DNA of 64,000 nt from Micrococcales bacterium (GCA_021287075.1 JAJTBD010000001.1:62001-126000); one strand, 5' to 3'; shown: positions 41,858-50,855, numbered from the stretch's first letter. Notes: generated by a model not told the origin, from the sequence alone. Made by a program: numbers and translations.

Positions 41858-42095
41858 AACTACAGCCCTGTAGTTCGCGCGAACCCCTTGCGGGGCGCTC
41901 CGCACAGGCGTAGAAATGGCCTTACGCCGCTCGCAAGAGCAGCGGATCAACCGCAAGGACTCGGTCCTCGCATCGGAGCAATCCGATGGGCCACGGGCAA
42001 CGCCGTCGGCCGACTGGGAGAGAGCGGCTGATGATCCGGACCGTTGCAGCCAGATCACACGAAGGCCCCGGCATCTCATACATGCCGGGGCCTTC
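41858..42095 (+). ncRNA. Candidate structured noncoding RNA
   Basis: This 240-bp intergenic stretch folds into successive hairpins: palindromes at 41858-41875 (AACTACAG/CTGTAGTT) and 41873-41884 (GTTCGCGCGAAC), CCCC-TTGC-GGGG at 41884-41895, GGCGTA/TACGCC at 41907-41928, GCTC-GCAA-GAGC at 41929-41940, AGGAC/GTCCT at 41956-41968, ATCGGA-GCAA-TCCGAT at 41972-41987, and a long-range GCAACG/CGTTGC pairing (41997-42002, 42042-42047). Two loops are GNRA. A strong terminator closes it. No plus-strand gene follows, so a standalone sRNA is more likely than a riboswitch. I do not recognise the family. Confidence 0.6.
42061..42095. terminator. 14-bp hairpin ending the candidate RNA
   Basis: The arms 42061-42074 and 42082-42095 are perfectly complementary around CTCATAC. 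It follows the structured RNA and faces the minus-strand DUF2087 gene, so it may serve both. The arms contain GGCAT/ATGCC, a partial form of the dispersed motif. Confidence 0.85.
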
Positions 42096-42153
42096 ACCTA
42101 TTAGAGCGCCCGAGGGTGTCGCGCGGGCGAACGACACGCCGCGGGCAGTCGAA

Positions 42154-42642
42154 CTAGTGCTGGCCGGCAGAGGTGTCACGGGGCTGCTGCGCAGCCGGCG
42201 AGGCATGCCGGTGGTCCCGCAGCAGCGCGGTCTCGATCAGCGGCACCTCGTCGGCGAGCACCCCCGACCGCTCCGGCAGTCGGTCGTTGACCTGGTATCT
42301 GCCATCGCCCCGGGTGAGATAGCCGTAGTTGACCAGCTCCCTGCGCAGGAAGGCGTGGTCCTCGTGGGCGGCGCCGAGGATCTGGTTGACCTCCGGCTCG
42401 GCATAGACGCGTCCCGGCTCGAAGCGGGTGAGCAGGTGCAGCAGGATGACGGCGCGTGGCTTGCGGCGGGCGGGGATGGAGCGCAGTCGCTCGCCGTCGA
42501 AGAAGGTGCGGATCGTCTTGTCGTAGAACGCGGTCGACGCCTCGCGGGCGTCGATCAGCGCCTGGCGGGCGGTCGTGTAGTTCTCGCCGGTGGCGCTCAT
42601 CCGCGCGCGGACAAGCCGCTTGAAGTCGGCCTCGGTGGTCAT
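42154..42642 (-). CDS. DUF2087-containing protein
   Basis: This 162-residue protein begins with a helical segment (MTTEADFKRLVRARM...ARQALIDAREAS) and carries DUF2087 from about residue 50 to 120 (IPARRKPRAVILLHLLTRFE...VNQILGAAHEDHAFLRRELV), a predicted winged-helix-like fold often fused to regulators. The tail is charged. GGAGG lies before the ATG. Neighbours are the candidate RNA and HTH-MurA. A transcriptional regulatory role is plausible but unproven. Confidence 0.8.
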   Translation of the reverse strand: MTTEADFKRLVRARMSATGENYTTARQALIDAREASTAFYDKTIRTFFDGERLRSIPARRKPRAVILLHLLTRFEPGRVYAEPEVNQILGAAHEDHAFLRRELVNYGYLTRGDGRYQVNDRLPERSGVLADEVPLIETALLRDHRHASPAAQQPRDTSAGQH

Positions 42643-42865
42643 CGTCTCCAGCCTCCAGCGCGGCCAGTGCCCCCAGCCGGTCGGCGCCGCGCGTCGGTGG
42701 GACGGTGCGGGTGCTGCCCGAGGATGTCCTCCCCTTCGCCGTGGGTGTCGGGGCTGGGCCGACACCGGCTGGGCGTCGAGCGCGCCACTGCCAGACACTC
42801 TCACACCCGGACGCGCTGCCGGTCAACCGGATTGTCTCCGGACGGGCGGCCGGCCCGGCACGCAG
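42643..42865. other. Noncoding region upstream of DUF2087
   Basis: About 220 bp lie between the DUF2087 start and the HTH-MurA terminator. It must hold the minus-strand DUF2087 promoter, and GGAGG is present about 10 nt before its ATG. I see no convincing ORF or repeat here. Confidence 0.5.
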
Positions 42866-42905
42866 ATGGGGTATGCCGCGGGCCCAGGCCCGCGGCATAC
42901 CCCAT
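42866..42905. terminator. 19-bp hairpin with an inverted GTATGCC pair
   Basis: The arms 42866-42884 and 42887-42905 are perfect complements around CA. It lies 49 bp beyond the HTH-MurA stop on the minus strand. Both arms contain GGGGTATGCCGCGGGCC. Confidence 0.85.
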
Positions 42906-42953
42906 GTGTTGCTGTCAGTCCCCTTGTCGCGCAACGGGACTGGCGGCAGTGAG

Positions 42954-44501
42954 TCAGTCGTTGCCGTAGAAGGTCTCGATCGAGGCGCCCAGCGAGTTGA
43001 GCCGCTCGGCGAGGTCCTCGTAGCCGCGGTTGATGACGTAGATATTGCGGAGCATGGACTTGCCGGGGGCGGCGAGCATCGCGAGCAGGATCACCACTGC
43101 GGGGCGGAGGGCGGGGGGACAGACGACCTCGGCGGCGCGCCAGCGGGTGGGTCCCTCGACCAGCACGCGGTGGGGGTCGAGCAGCTGGACCCGCCCGCCG
43201 ACGCGGGTGAGCTCGGTCAGATAGATGGCGCGGTTCTCATAGACCCAGTCGTGGATCATCGTCGTGCCCTCGGCGCAGGCGGCGATGAGCGCGAAGAAGG
43301 GCAGGTTGTCGATGTTGAGGCCGGGGAAGGGCATCGGGTGGATCTTGTCGATCGAGGCCTTGAGCGGGCCGGGGACCGTGGTGAGGTCGACCAGGCGGGT
43401 GCGGCCGTTGGCTGAGGGGTACTCCTCGGTGACGGAGTACTGCATGCCCATGCCCTCGAGCGTGGCCAGCTCGATCTCCATGAACTCGATCGGCACCCGC
43501 TTGATCGTGATCTCGGACTTGGTGACGACTGCGGCCGCGAGCAGCGACATCGCCTCGATGGGGTCCTCGGACGGGGAGTACTCGACGTCGGTGTCGATGG
43601 ACTCGAGGCCGGTCACCGTCAGCGTGGTGGTGCCGATGCCGTCGATCTCGACGCCGAGCTCCTGGAGGAAGAAGCACAGGTCCTGGACCATGTAGTTGGG
43701 GGAGGCGTTGCGGATCACCGTGGTGCCCGGGTGGCGTGCGGCGGCCATCAGGACGTTCTCGGTGACGGTGTCGCCGCGCTCGGTGAGGATGATCGGCTTG
43801 CCCGGGGTGATGGTGGGGTTGACCGCGGCCTCGTAGAAGCCCTGGGTCGCCTCGACGGCCAGGCCGAACGGCTTCAGCCCGGTCATGTGGGGCTCGACGG
43901 TGCGGGTGCCGAGGTCACAGCCGCCCGCATAGGGGAGCCGGAAGCTCTCCAGCTCGTGCATGAGCGGGCCGAGGAACATGATGACCGTGCGCGTGCGGCG
44001 GGCCGCCTCGATGTCGATGGAGGCGAGGTCGAGCTCGGCCGGGGGGACGATCTCGAGGTCGTTGCTGTCGGGCAGCCACCGGGTCTGCACGCCGATCGAG
44101 GTGAGCACCTCGATGATGCGGTTGACCTCCTCGATGCGGGCGATCGAGCGCAGGGTCGTGCGGCCCTTGTTGAGCAGGGCGGCGCACAGCAGCGCGACGG
44201 CGGCGTTCTTGCTGGTCTTGACGTCGATCGAGCCGGAGAGCTGGGTGCCGCCGGTGATGCGCAGGTGCTGGGGGGTGTTGGTCACGGTCACCAGCTCGCG
44301 GTCGAGGGCCTCGCCGATGCGGGCGATCATCTCCAGGGAGAGGTTCTGCTTGCCCTGCTCGATGCGCCCGACGGCGCCCTGGCTGGTGCCGAGCAGCTCG
44401 GCCAGGTCGTTCTGGGTCATGCCCTTGTGGCGGCGGGCGTCGCGGATCAGCGAACCGATGCGGTTGAGGTAATCGGGGGTCACCAATCGAGAATAACTCA
44501 T
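42954..44501 (-). CDS. MurA-type enolpyruvyl transferase with N-terminal XRE HTH
   Basis: This 515-residue protein has an XRE-type HTH at about residues 12-70 (MTQNDLAELLGTSQGAVGRIEQG in outline) followed by a full UDP-GlcNAc 1-carboxyvinyltransferase fold. Key MurA residues look intact: Lys98-Asn99 (SKNAA), catalytic Cys195 in GGCDLGTR, an Asp in the FPGLNIDN segment, and Arg residues in ALRPAV and NRGYE. The ATG at 44501 lies inside a 22-bp palindrome, and a TAATAA -10-like element is 5-6 nt upstream, pointing to a leaderless, autoregulated gene. It may make the first committed peptidoglycan precursor or be a regulatory paralogue. Confidence 0.85.
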   Translation of the reverse strand: MSYSRLVTPDYLNRIGSLIRDARRHKGMTQNDLAELLGTSQGAVGRIEQGKQNLSLEMIARIGEALDRELVTVTNTPQHLRITGGTQLSGSIDVKTSKNAAVALLCAALLNKGRTTLRSIARIEEVNRIIEVLTSIGVQTRWLPDSNDLEIVPPAELDLASIDIEAARRTRTVIMFLGPLMHELESFRLPYAGGCDLGTRTVEPHMTGLKPFGLAVEATQGFYEAAVNPTITPGKPIILTERGDTVTENVLMAAARHPGTTVIRNASPNYMVQDLCFFLQELGVEIDGIGTTTLTVTGLESIDTDVEYSPSEDPIEAMSLLAAAVVTKSEITIKRVPIEFMEIELATLEGMGMQYSVTEEYPSANGRTRLVDLTTVPGPLKASIDKIHPMPFPGLNIDNLPFFALIAACAEGTTMIHDWVYENRAIYLTELTRVGGRVQLLDPHRVLVEGPTRWRAAEVVCPPALRPAVVILLAMLAAPGKSMLRNIYVINRGYEDLAERLNSLGASIETFYGND

Positions 44502-44513
44502 ATATGAGTTATT
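44492..44513. promoter_or_regulatory. Perfect 22-bp palindrome over the HTH-MurA start
   Basis: Two 11-bp arms (AATAACTCATA and its complement) meet at 44502/44503 and are AT-rich in a GC-rich genome. The palindrome covers the ATG, the first codons and the -10-like TAATAA of the HTH-MurA gene. The encoded XRE domain is the obvious candidate binder. Confidence 0.8.
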
Positions 44514-44549
44514 ACAAGTTCGTGGTTCTGACTGCTCGCGGCCCGGATG

Positions 44550-44594
44550 CCGACGGGGCGGCATACCCCGTGTGGAGGTATGCCGCCCCGTCGG
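44550..44594. terminator. 18-bp hairpin with an inverted GTATGCC pair
   Basis: The arms 44550-44567 and 44577-44594 are perfect complements with a 9-nt loop. It lies 13 bp after the fadB stop and separates fadAB from the HTH-MurA gene on the same strand. The motif pair faces inward. Confidence 0.85.
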
Positions 44595-44607
44595 GTGGCG
44601 GTCCGGG

Positions 44608-46719
44608 TCAGGCCGGGACGCTGGCCGCGCCCGCAGGCAGGAAGCGCTTGCCGGTGACCTTCTCGGAGATGCCCTCGCGGTCGAGCAGGGGCGTGAAGCC
44701 GCCGTTCCAGAACTGGAAGCCGGCGCCGGTGATCATCGCCAGGTCCAGGTCCATCGGGGCCTGGGCGACGCCCTCGTCGAGCATGAGGCGGGCCTCCTCG
44801 GCGAGGACGGTCAGGACCCGCTCGCGGACCTGCTCGACGGTCAGCTCGACCGGCTCGGCGGGCTGGTCCATGAGCGCGACGACCTCGGGGTCGAGCTGGA
44901 AGTCGGGGGTGTAGAAGCCGGGCTTCTTGGCCTCGACGACCTTCCTGAGGTTGCCGGAGACATAGAAGCGGTCCGGCCATTCCCGCGCCAGCGTCTCGCT
45001 GTTGTGCAGCGCGATCGCCGGGCCGACCAGGCCCATGAGGACGAACGGCGGCATCGGCGCGAGGCCGGCGAAGGCCCGGTCCGCCGTCGCGATCGGGGTG
45101 CCCTCGTCGACGATCTTGGCGACCTCGCCCATGAAGCGGCCCAGGAGCCGGTTGACGATGAAGGAGCGCGAGTCCTTGGTGAGGATCGTCGTCTTCTTCA
45201 GCGCCTTGCCGGTGGCGAATGCCGTTGCGAGAGAGGCGTCGTCGGTCTTCTCGCCGGGGATGATCTCGAGCAGCGGCATGACCGCGACCGGGTTGAAGAA
45301 GTGGAAGCCCACGACCCGCTCCGGGTGCTCCAGCCTGCTGGCCATCTCGGTGATCGACAGCGACGAGGTGTTGGTCGCCAGGACGCACTCGGGCGAGACG
45401 ACGGCCTCGCACTCGGCGAAGACCTGCTGCTTGACCGACATCTCCTCGAAGACGGCCTCGATGACGAACTCCGCGTCGGCGAAGCCGGCCTTGTCGGTCG
45501 ACCCGGTGATCAGGGCCTTGTAGCGGTTGGCCTTGTCCTGGTTCAGCCGGCCCTTGGCGAGCAGCTTGTCGATCTCGCCGTGCACATAGGCCACGCCCTT
45601 GTCGACGCGGTCCTGGTCGAGGTCGGTCATGACGACGGGCACGCCCATCTTCTGGATGAAGAGGAGGGCGAGCTGGCTGGCCATGAGACCGGCGCCGACG
45701 ATGCCGACCTTGGTGACCTTGCGGGCCAGGGCCTTGTCGGGCGCGCCGGCGGGGCGCTTGGCACGCTTCTGCACCAGGTCGAAGGCGTAGAGACCCGCAC
45801 GCAGCCGGTCGTCCATGATGAGGTCGCCGAGCGCCTCGTCCTCGGCAGCGAAGGCCGCGTCGCGCTCGGCCGTGCGGGCCGCGCGGACGAGCTCGATGGC
45901 CCGGTAGGGCGCCGGGGCGGCGCCACCGGTCTTCTGGTCGGCCAGCTTCTTGGCGGCGGAAAGCGCTGCCTCCCAGGCGGACTCGTCACGCGTGACCTCG
46001 GGCCGCTCGACCTTGGTCTCGCCCGTGAGGACACTGGTCGCCCACTCGATGGACTCCTCGAGGAAGTCGGCTGGGGCGAACATCGCGTCGGCCATGCCGA
46101 GCTTGTAGGCCTGCGGGCCCTTGAGCATCCGGTTGGTGTTGAGCGGGTTCTCGACGATGACCTTGAGGGCGTTCTCCGGCCCGACGAGGTTGGGCAGCAT
46201 GTAGCAGCCGCCCCAGCCCGGCACGAGCCCGAGGAAGCACTCCGGGAGCGCGACGGCGGGGACACCGGCCGAGATGGTCCGGTAGTCGCACGCCAGGGCG
46301 ATCTCGACGCCGCCGCCCATGGCCGCGCCGTTGACGAACGCAAAGGTCGGCACCGGGAGGTCCATGAGGGTGGCGAATGCCGCGTGGCCGGCCCGGGCGA
46401 TCTCGAGCGCCTGCTCGCGGGCGGTGACGGTCGGGACACCGGTCAGGTCGGCGCCCACGGCGAAGATGAACGGCTTGCCCGTGACGGCGACGGCCTGGAT
46501 CTCGCCCTTCTCGGCGCGGGCCTTCAGCCCGTCGAGGGTCTCCTGGAGCCCGGCGATGGTCGCCGGGCCGAAGGTGTTGGGCTTGGTGTGGTCGTGGCCG
46601 TTGTCGAGGGTGATCAGCGCCAGCGTGCCGGCGCCGCCGGGGAGGGCGATGTCCTGCACGGGGGTGCGGGTGACGACCTCGTCGGGGAGGGCCGTGGTCA
46701 GGTCGGTGGTCTCAGCCAT
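44608..46719 (-). CDS. fadB: Fatty-acid oxidation complex: enoyl-CoA hydratase/3-hydroxyacyl-CoA dehydrogenase
   Basis: This 703-residue bifunctional beta-oxidation enzyme has an N-terminal crotonase domain (FVNGAAMGGGVEIALACDY; LPECFLGLVPGWGG with the catalytic Glu) and a C-terminal NAD-binding 3-hydroxyacyl-CoA dehydrogenase (VGIVGAGLMASQLA; HFFNPVAVMPLLEI). The start is one base after the fadA stop, so the pair is an operon and likely forms the trifunctional complex. Confidence 0.94.
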   Translation of the reverse strand: MAETTDLTTALPDEVVTRTPVQDIALPGGAGTLALITLDNGHDHTKPNTFGPATIAGLQETLDGLKARAEKGEIQAVAVTGKPFIFAVGADLTGVPTVTAREQALEIARAGHAAFATLMDLPVPTFAFVNGAAMGGGVEIALACDYRTISAGVPAVALPECFLGLVPGWGGCYMLPNLVGPENALKVIVENPLNTNRMLKGPQAYKLGMADAMFAPADFLEESIEWATSVLTGETKVERPEVTRDESAWEAALSAAKKLADQKTGGAAPAPYRAIELVRAARTAERDAAFAAEDEALGDLIMDDRLRAGLYAFDLVQKRAKRPAGAPDKALARKVTKVGIVGAGLMASQLALLFIQKMGVPVVMTDLDQDRVDKGVAYVHGEIDKLLAKGRLNQDKANRYKALITGSTDKAGFADAEFVIEAVFEEMSVKQQVFAECEAVVSPECVLATNTSSLSITEMASRLEHPERVVGFHFFNPVAVMPLLEIIPGEKTDDASLATAFATGKALKKTTILTKDSRSFIVNRLLGRFMGEVAKIVDEGTPIATADRAFAGLAPMPPFVLMGLVGPAIALHNSETLAREWPDRFYVSGNLRKVVEAKKPGFYTPDFQLDPEVVALMDQPAEPVELTVEQVRERVLTVLAEEARLMLDEGVAQAPMDLDLAMITGAGFQFWNGGFTPLLDREGISEKVTGKRFLPAGAASVPA

Positions 46720-46720
46720 C

Positions 46721-47932
46721 TCAGGCGTCCTTCCCGTAGTCCTTGTGGTGGGGGTTCTCCCAGATGACCGCGCCGCCCATGCCGATGCCGATGCACATCG
46801 CGTTCATGCCGTAGCGGATGTCGGGGTTCTCCTCGAACTGGCGCGCGAGCTGGATCATCAGGCGCACCGCGGAGGAGGCGAGGGGGTGACCGGTGGCGAT
46901 GGCGCCGCCGTACTTGTTGACCTTGGGCGAGTCGTCGGGGATGCCGAAGTGGTCGAGGAAGGCGACGACCTGGACGGCGAATGCCTCGTTGAGGTCGAAC
47001 AGGCCGATGTCGTCGATGCTCAGGCCGGCCTGGGCCAGCGCCTTCTCGGCGGCGGGCACCGGGCCGATGCCCATGACCTCGGGCTCGACGCCGACGAAGG
47101 CGTAGGAGACCAGGCGCATCTTGACGGGCAGGCCGAGCTCCGTGGCGACGTCCTCGGCCGCGAGGATGCACGCGGTGGCGCCGTCGTTGAGGCCGGCGCT
47201 GTTGCCCGCGGTGACCTTGCCGTGGGGGCGGAAGGGGGTCTTCAGCCCGGCGAGCATCTCCATGTCCGTGCCGGGGCGCGGCGGCTCGTCGACGCTGGCC
47301 AGGCCCCAGCCCTTCTCGGCGTGGCGGGTGGCGACCGAGACCAGGTCGGGCTGGATCTTGCCGTCCTCGTAGGCCTTGGCGAGCTTGGCCTGGGAGTTGA
47401 CGGCATACGCGTCCGAGCGCTCCTTGGTCAGCTGCGGGAAGCGGTCGTGCAGGTTCTCGGCGGTGGCGCCCATGACCAGGGCGGACTCGTCGACCAGGCC
47501 CTCGGAGATGATGCGCGGGTTGGGGTCGACGCCCTCGCCCATCGGGTGGCGGCCCATGTGCTCGACGCCACCGGCGATCGCGATGTCGGCCGAGCCGAAG
47601 GCGATCGCAGAGGAGACATTGGTGACCGCGGTCATCGCGCCGGCGCACATGCGGTCGACGGAGTAGCCGGGCACGGTGTTGGGCAGACCGGACAGCAGCG
47701 CCGCCAGACGTCCGAGGGTCAGGCCCTGGTCGCCGATCTGGGTCGTCGCGGCGACCGCGACCTCGTCGACCCGCTCCTTCGGCAGCTCGGGGTGACGGTC
47801 GAGGAGCTCTCGGATGCATTTGATGACGAGGTCGTCGGCGCGGGTCTGGGCATAGATGCCCTTCTCCCCGGCCTTGCCGAACGGCGTGCGCACGCCATCG
47901 ACGAACACGACCTCACGCAGTGTGCGGGGCAC
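46721..47932 (-). CDS. fadA: Acetyl-CoA acyltransferase (3-ketoacyl-CoA thiolase)
   Basis: This 403-residue thiolase catalyses the last beta-oxidation step. The nucleophilic Cys is in VDRMCAGAMTAV; the C-terminal NKYGGAIATGHPLASS and CIGIGMGGAVIWE hold the catalytic His and Cys. It is the first gene of fadAB. A short TACT/AGTA inverted repeat about 65 bp upstream of the ATG may be an operator. Confidence 0.94.
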   Translation of the reverse strand: MPRTLREVVFVDGVRTPFGKAGEKGIYAQTRADDLVIKCIRELLDRHPELPKERVDEVAVAATTQIGDQGLTLGRLAALLSGLPNTVPGYSVDRMCAGAMTAVTNVSSAIAFGSADIAIAGGVEHMGRHPMGEGVDPNPRIISEGLVDESALVMGATAENLHDRFPQLTKERSDAYAVNSQAKLAKAYEDGKIQPDLVSVATRHAEKGWGLASVDEPPRPGTDMEMLAGLKTPFRPHGKVTAGNSAGLNDGATACILAAEDVATELGLPVKMRLVSYAFVGVEPEVMGIGPVPAAEKALAQAGLSIDDIGLFDLNEAFAVQVVAFLDHFGIPDDSPKVNKYGGAIATGHPLASSAVRLMIQLARQFEENPDIRYGMNAMCIGIGMGGAVIWENPHHKDYGKDA

Positions 47933-47993
47933 AGTGCCTCCCTGGTGGGCGATCGGGTGGTGGACGGACCCGAGGCGGGCCCACTTTGCAGCC

Positions 47994-48005
47994 TACTTGT
48001 CAGTA
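47994..48005. promoter_or_regulatory. Possible operator in the fadAB promoter
   Basis: TACTTGTCAGTA has complementary TACT/AGTA arms and overlaps a -10-like TAGGCT on the minus strand. TetR-family regulators of fatty-acid degradation bind short inverted repeats of this kind, but the match is to a general pattern only. Confidence 0.35.
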
Positions 48006-48091
48006 ACAGGGGCGGCGATAGCGCCGTTGCGTGATGACAGTCACCAGCGGGTATGCCGCGGGCGATCGTGCCCAATTGGGCGAAAGGCGCG

Positions 48092-49354
48092 TCAGGCGTC
48101 GGGGTGCTCGGTGAAGGCCTGGACGAGGAAGGGGGCGACGATCTCGCGCTGCCAGCGGCGCACGCCGTGGCTGGCCAGGGCCTGCTCGAAGCCGGCCGCG
48201 CTCCTGTCTGCGGGTGGCGTCCACACCACGCGGCGCAGCGGGTCGGGGGAGCAGACGTTCTCGATCGGGATCGAGCGCTCCTCGGCGAAGGCGCCCAGCA
48301 GCTCACGGGTGCGGGCAAGGCGGGCGGCGGCCACCGGGTCGCGGTCGGCCCAGGCGCGTGGGGGCGGCGGCCCGTCGGACCGGACCGACTGGACGGGCAG
48401 CTCGTCGTCGGGCAGCTCCTGGCCGCGTCGGACGGCGGCGACCCACTGCCGGCCATAGCGGGCGATCGAGCGGTGGCCGGCCGGCAGCTGGGAGACATCG
48501 CGCGGTGCGGCGCCGGCGATCTCGACGATGGCCGCGTCGGGCAGCACCCGTCCGACGGCGGTGTCGCGGTCGGCGGCGATGCGGTCGCGCTCCTCCCAGA
48601 TCTCGCGGACGACGGCGAGGGTGCGGCGCTGCCGGATCTTGTGCACGCCGGAGGTGCGCCGCCAGGGGTCGACCCGCACTGCGGGCGCCCAGTCGAGCAG
48701 TGCCTCGAACTCCTGGCGGGCCCACTCGGCCTTGTCCTCCCGGGCGAGGTCGACGCCCATCAGATTGCGCAGGTCGACCAGCACCTCGACATCGAGCGCG
48801 GCATAGCGCAGCCACGGCTCGGGGAGCGGGCGGGTGGACCAGTCGACCGCCGAGTGCTCCTTGGCCAGGGCCAGTCCAAGATAGTGCTGCACGACGGCGG
48901 CGAGCCCGACCCGGGGCAGCCCGAGCAGCCGCGCGGCCAGCTCGGTGTCGAACAGCTGCCGCGGCCGCAGGCCGACCTCGGCCAGGCACGGCAGGTCCTG
49001 GGTCGCGGCGTGCAGGATCCACTCGGCGCGGCCGATGGCCTCGTCGACGGGGGAAAGGTCGGGGCACGCGATCGGGTCGATCAGCCAGGAGCCGGCGCCC
49101 TCCCGGCGCAGCTGCACCAGATAGGCGCGCTGGCCATAGCGGTAGCCGGAGGCGCGCTCGGCATCGAGCGCGACCGGCCCCTCTCCGGCCGCGATGGCGC
49201 GCGCGCACTCGAGCACCCCGCGCTCGCTGTCGATGACCGGCGGTATGCCGTCGGCAGGCGTGTGCAGTGCCTCGGGGGGAGCCTGGGCCGGGGTCGACTC
49301 GGCGTCGGTCGCGGTGGACCCGCTCTCGGGCTGGGGGATGGTCGGCTCGTCCAT
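48092..49354 (-). CDS. rnd: Ribonuclease D-like 3'-5' exonuclease
   Basis: This 420-residue DEDD-family exonuclease of RNA processing has the first acidic motif in VALDAERASGYRYGQRAYL and the later WLIDPIA and RYAALDVEVLVDLRNLM segments. An HRDC domain lies at about residues 210-290, and the C-terminal half is actinobacterial. It follows DUF3000 with no gap on the minus strand, as in many actinobacteria (Rv2680/Rv2681). Confidence 0.85.
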   Translation of the reverse strand: MDEPTIPQPESGSTATDAESTPAQAPPEALHTPADGIPPVIDSERGVLECARAIAAGEGPVALDAERASGYRYGQRAYLVQLRREGAGSWLIDPIACPDLSPVDEAIGRAEWILHAATQDLPCLAEVGLRPRQLFDTELAARLLGLPRVGLAAVVQHYLGLALAKEHSAVDWSTRPLPEPWLRYAALDVEVLVDLRNLMGVDLAREDKAEWARQEFEALLDWAPAVRVDPWRRTSGVHKIRQRRTLAVVREIWEERDRIAADRDTAVGRVLPDAAIVEIAGAAPRDVSQLPAGHRSIARYGRQWVAAVRRGQELPDDELPVQSVRSDGPPPPRAWADRDPVAAARLARTRELLGAFAEERSIPIENVCSPDPLRRVVWTPPADRSAAGFEQALASHGVRRWQREIVAPFLVQAFTEHPDA

Positions 49355-49939
49355 TCAGCGCCGCTGCCCGGGCAGTGCGATGACGCCCTCGGGCATCGGC
49401 GGGAGCCCCGCGATGGTGCAGAGCAGCTCCGACCAGGCCTGGAGGTGCTCGCCCATGTCGGTGCCGGTGGGGGTCCAGGACGCGCGCACCTCCATCTCGA
49501 CGCTCGGCTCGCGGTCCTCCAGCACGCCGAAGCTCTCGGAGACCACGCGCGTGACGGTGCCGCCCTCGGCCGTGTAGGACACTCCAAGACCATCGAGCGC
49601 GTCGACCAGCCAGGACCAGCCGACGGCGCCGAGCATCGGGTCGCCGGCCAGCTCCGGCTCGAGCTCGGCGCGGGCGAAGGTCACCGCGCGCCACTGGCCG
49701 TCCCACGGCTCGGGTGCCGACGGGTCATGCAGCAGCACGAACCGGCCGGAGGCGAGGTCGTCCTCGTCGCCGGCGCCCTGGACGACATCCGCGGTGAGGG
49801 CCACGGCATACGGGGCGATCCGCTGGGGAGCGGGCACCTCGGTCAGGCGGATCTCGGGGCGCAGCGTCACCGCGCGCAGCTGCGCGAGTGCGCGGGCGAA
49901 GTCCGGCGAGGAGATGCCGGGGAGGGAGCGACTGGCCAC
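49355..49939 (-). CDS. DUF3000 family protein
   Basis: This is a soluble 194-residue actinobacterial protein starting at a GTG (VASRSLPGISS). Conserved parts include RPEIRLTEVPAPQRIAPYA and GWSWLVDALD. TAACCT 7 nt before the GTG with no ribosome binding site suggests a leaderless transcript. Function is unknown; the constant pairing with ribonuclease D suggests a link to RNA metabolism. Confidence 0.82.
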   Translation of the reverse strand: MASRSLPGISSPDFARALAQLRAVTLRPEIRLTEVPAPQRIAPYAVALTADVVQGAGDEDDLASGRFVLLHDPSAPEPWDGQWRAVTFARAELEPELAGDPMLGAVGWSWLVDALDGLGVSYTAEGGTVTRVVSESFGVLEDREPSVEMEVRASWTPTGTDMGEHLQAWSELLCTIAGLPPMPEGVIALPGQRR

Positions 49940-50021
49940 GTCCTGAAGGTTAGGTCGCCGTCGGCCCGGAACCGGGGAGCACACGCCGGGGGAGGCCACC
50001 CGCGCCCGCTACGGTAGGCCG

Positions 50022-50855
50022 GTGCTCGCCCTACTCGCCCTCGGCTCCTCTGTGGTCTGGGGCAGCTCCGACTTCCTGGCGGGCCTGCTGTCGCGGCGGA
50101 TGCCGCCGGCCTCCGTCGTGGCGCTCTCGCACGCGATCGGCTTCGTCGCGCTGAGTGCCGCCATCGCCGTGGGCCTCGGCGGCCCGCTCACCTGGGCGGG
50201 CTGGCCCCTCTGGGCACTCGGGGCCGGCGTCTGCGGCGGGCTGGGGCTGCTCTGCCTGTATGCCGCGCTGGCCGAGGGCCCCATGGGGGTCGTCGCGCCG
50301 ATCACATCGCTGTCCGTCCTGGTGCCGGTGGCCTTCGGGCTCGCGCGCGGCGACCACGCCCCGGTGGTCGTCTGGGCGGGGGTGGCGCTGGCCATCCTCG
50401 GCGTCGTGCTCGCCTCCGGTCCCGAGCTGGGCGGTGCGGTCACCGTCCGCGCGTTCGTCCTCGCCGTCCTGGCCGCGCTGCTCCTCGGCGGCTCCTTCGT
50501 CTGTCTCGACGGCGGTGGGCGGCACTCGGTCCTGCACACCCTGTGGGGGATGCGTGCCACCTCCGCGGCCGGCTACGCGCTCGCGGCCCTGGCCCTGCGG
50601 CGCGGGCCCGGCCCCGTCGCAGGCCGCGACTGGTGGCCCCTCGTCCTCGTCGGCCTCGGGGACCTGCTGGCCAACGCGCTCTTCGTGGTGGCCTCCACCC
50701 GGGGCATGATCTCGGTCGCCAGCGTGCTCGGCTCGCTCTATCCCGTCGTCACCGTCCTGTGGGCGTGGGGGGTGCTGCGCGAGCGGCTGCGGCCCATCCA
50801 GATCGGCGGCGTCGCGGTCGCGATGGTCGGTGTCGCCCTCATCGCGCTGCGCTGA
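50022..50855 (+). CDS. EamA/DMT-family transporter
   Basis: This 277-residue membrane protein has about ten helices in two repeated EamA domains. The start [19 protein letters not shown] is typical of drug/metabolite exporters. The GTG start follows TACGGT by 6 nt. It is followed 46 bp later by hemE. Substrate unknown. Confidence 0.85.
   Translation: MLALLALGSSVVWGSSDFLAGLLSRRMPPASVVALSHAIGFVALSAAIAVGLGGPLTWAGWPLWALGAGVCGGLGLLCLYAALAEGPMGVVAPITSLSVLVPVAFGLARGDHAPVVVWAGVALAILGVVLASGPELGGAVTVRAFVLAVLAALLLGGSFVCLDGGGRHSVLHTLWGMRATSAAGYALAALALRRGPGPVAGRDWWPLVLVGLGDLLANALFVVASTRGMISVASVLGSLYPVVTVLWAWGVLRERLRPIQIGGVAVAMVGVALIALR

Noticed and set aside
41858..42095. A known riboswitch (cobalamin, TPP, SAM, glycine, c-di-AMP)
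   Set aside because: None of the core consensus elements I know is visible and no plus-strand gene follows.
44504..44914. Plus-strand ORF starting inside the 22-bp palindrome
   Set aside because: Its first residues mirror the HTH-MurA N-terminus only because of the palindrome, and it then runs through a terminator antisense to fadB.
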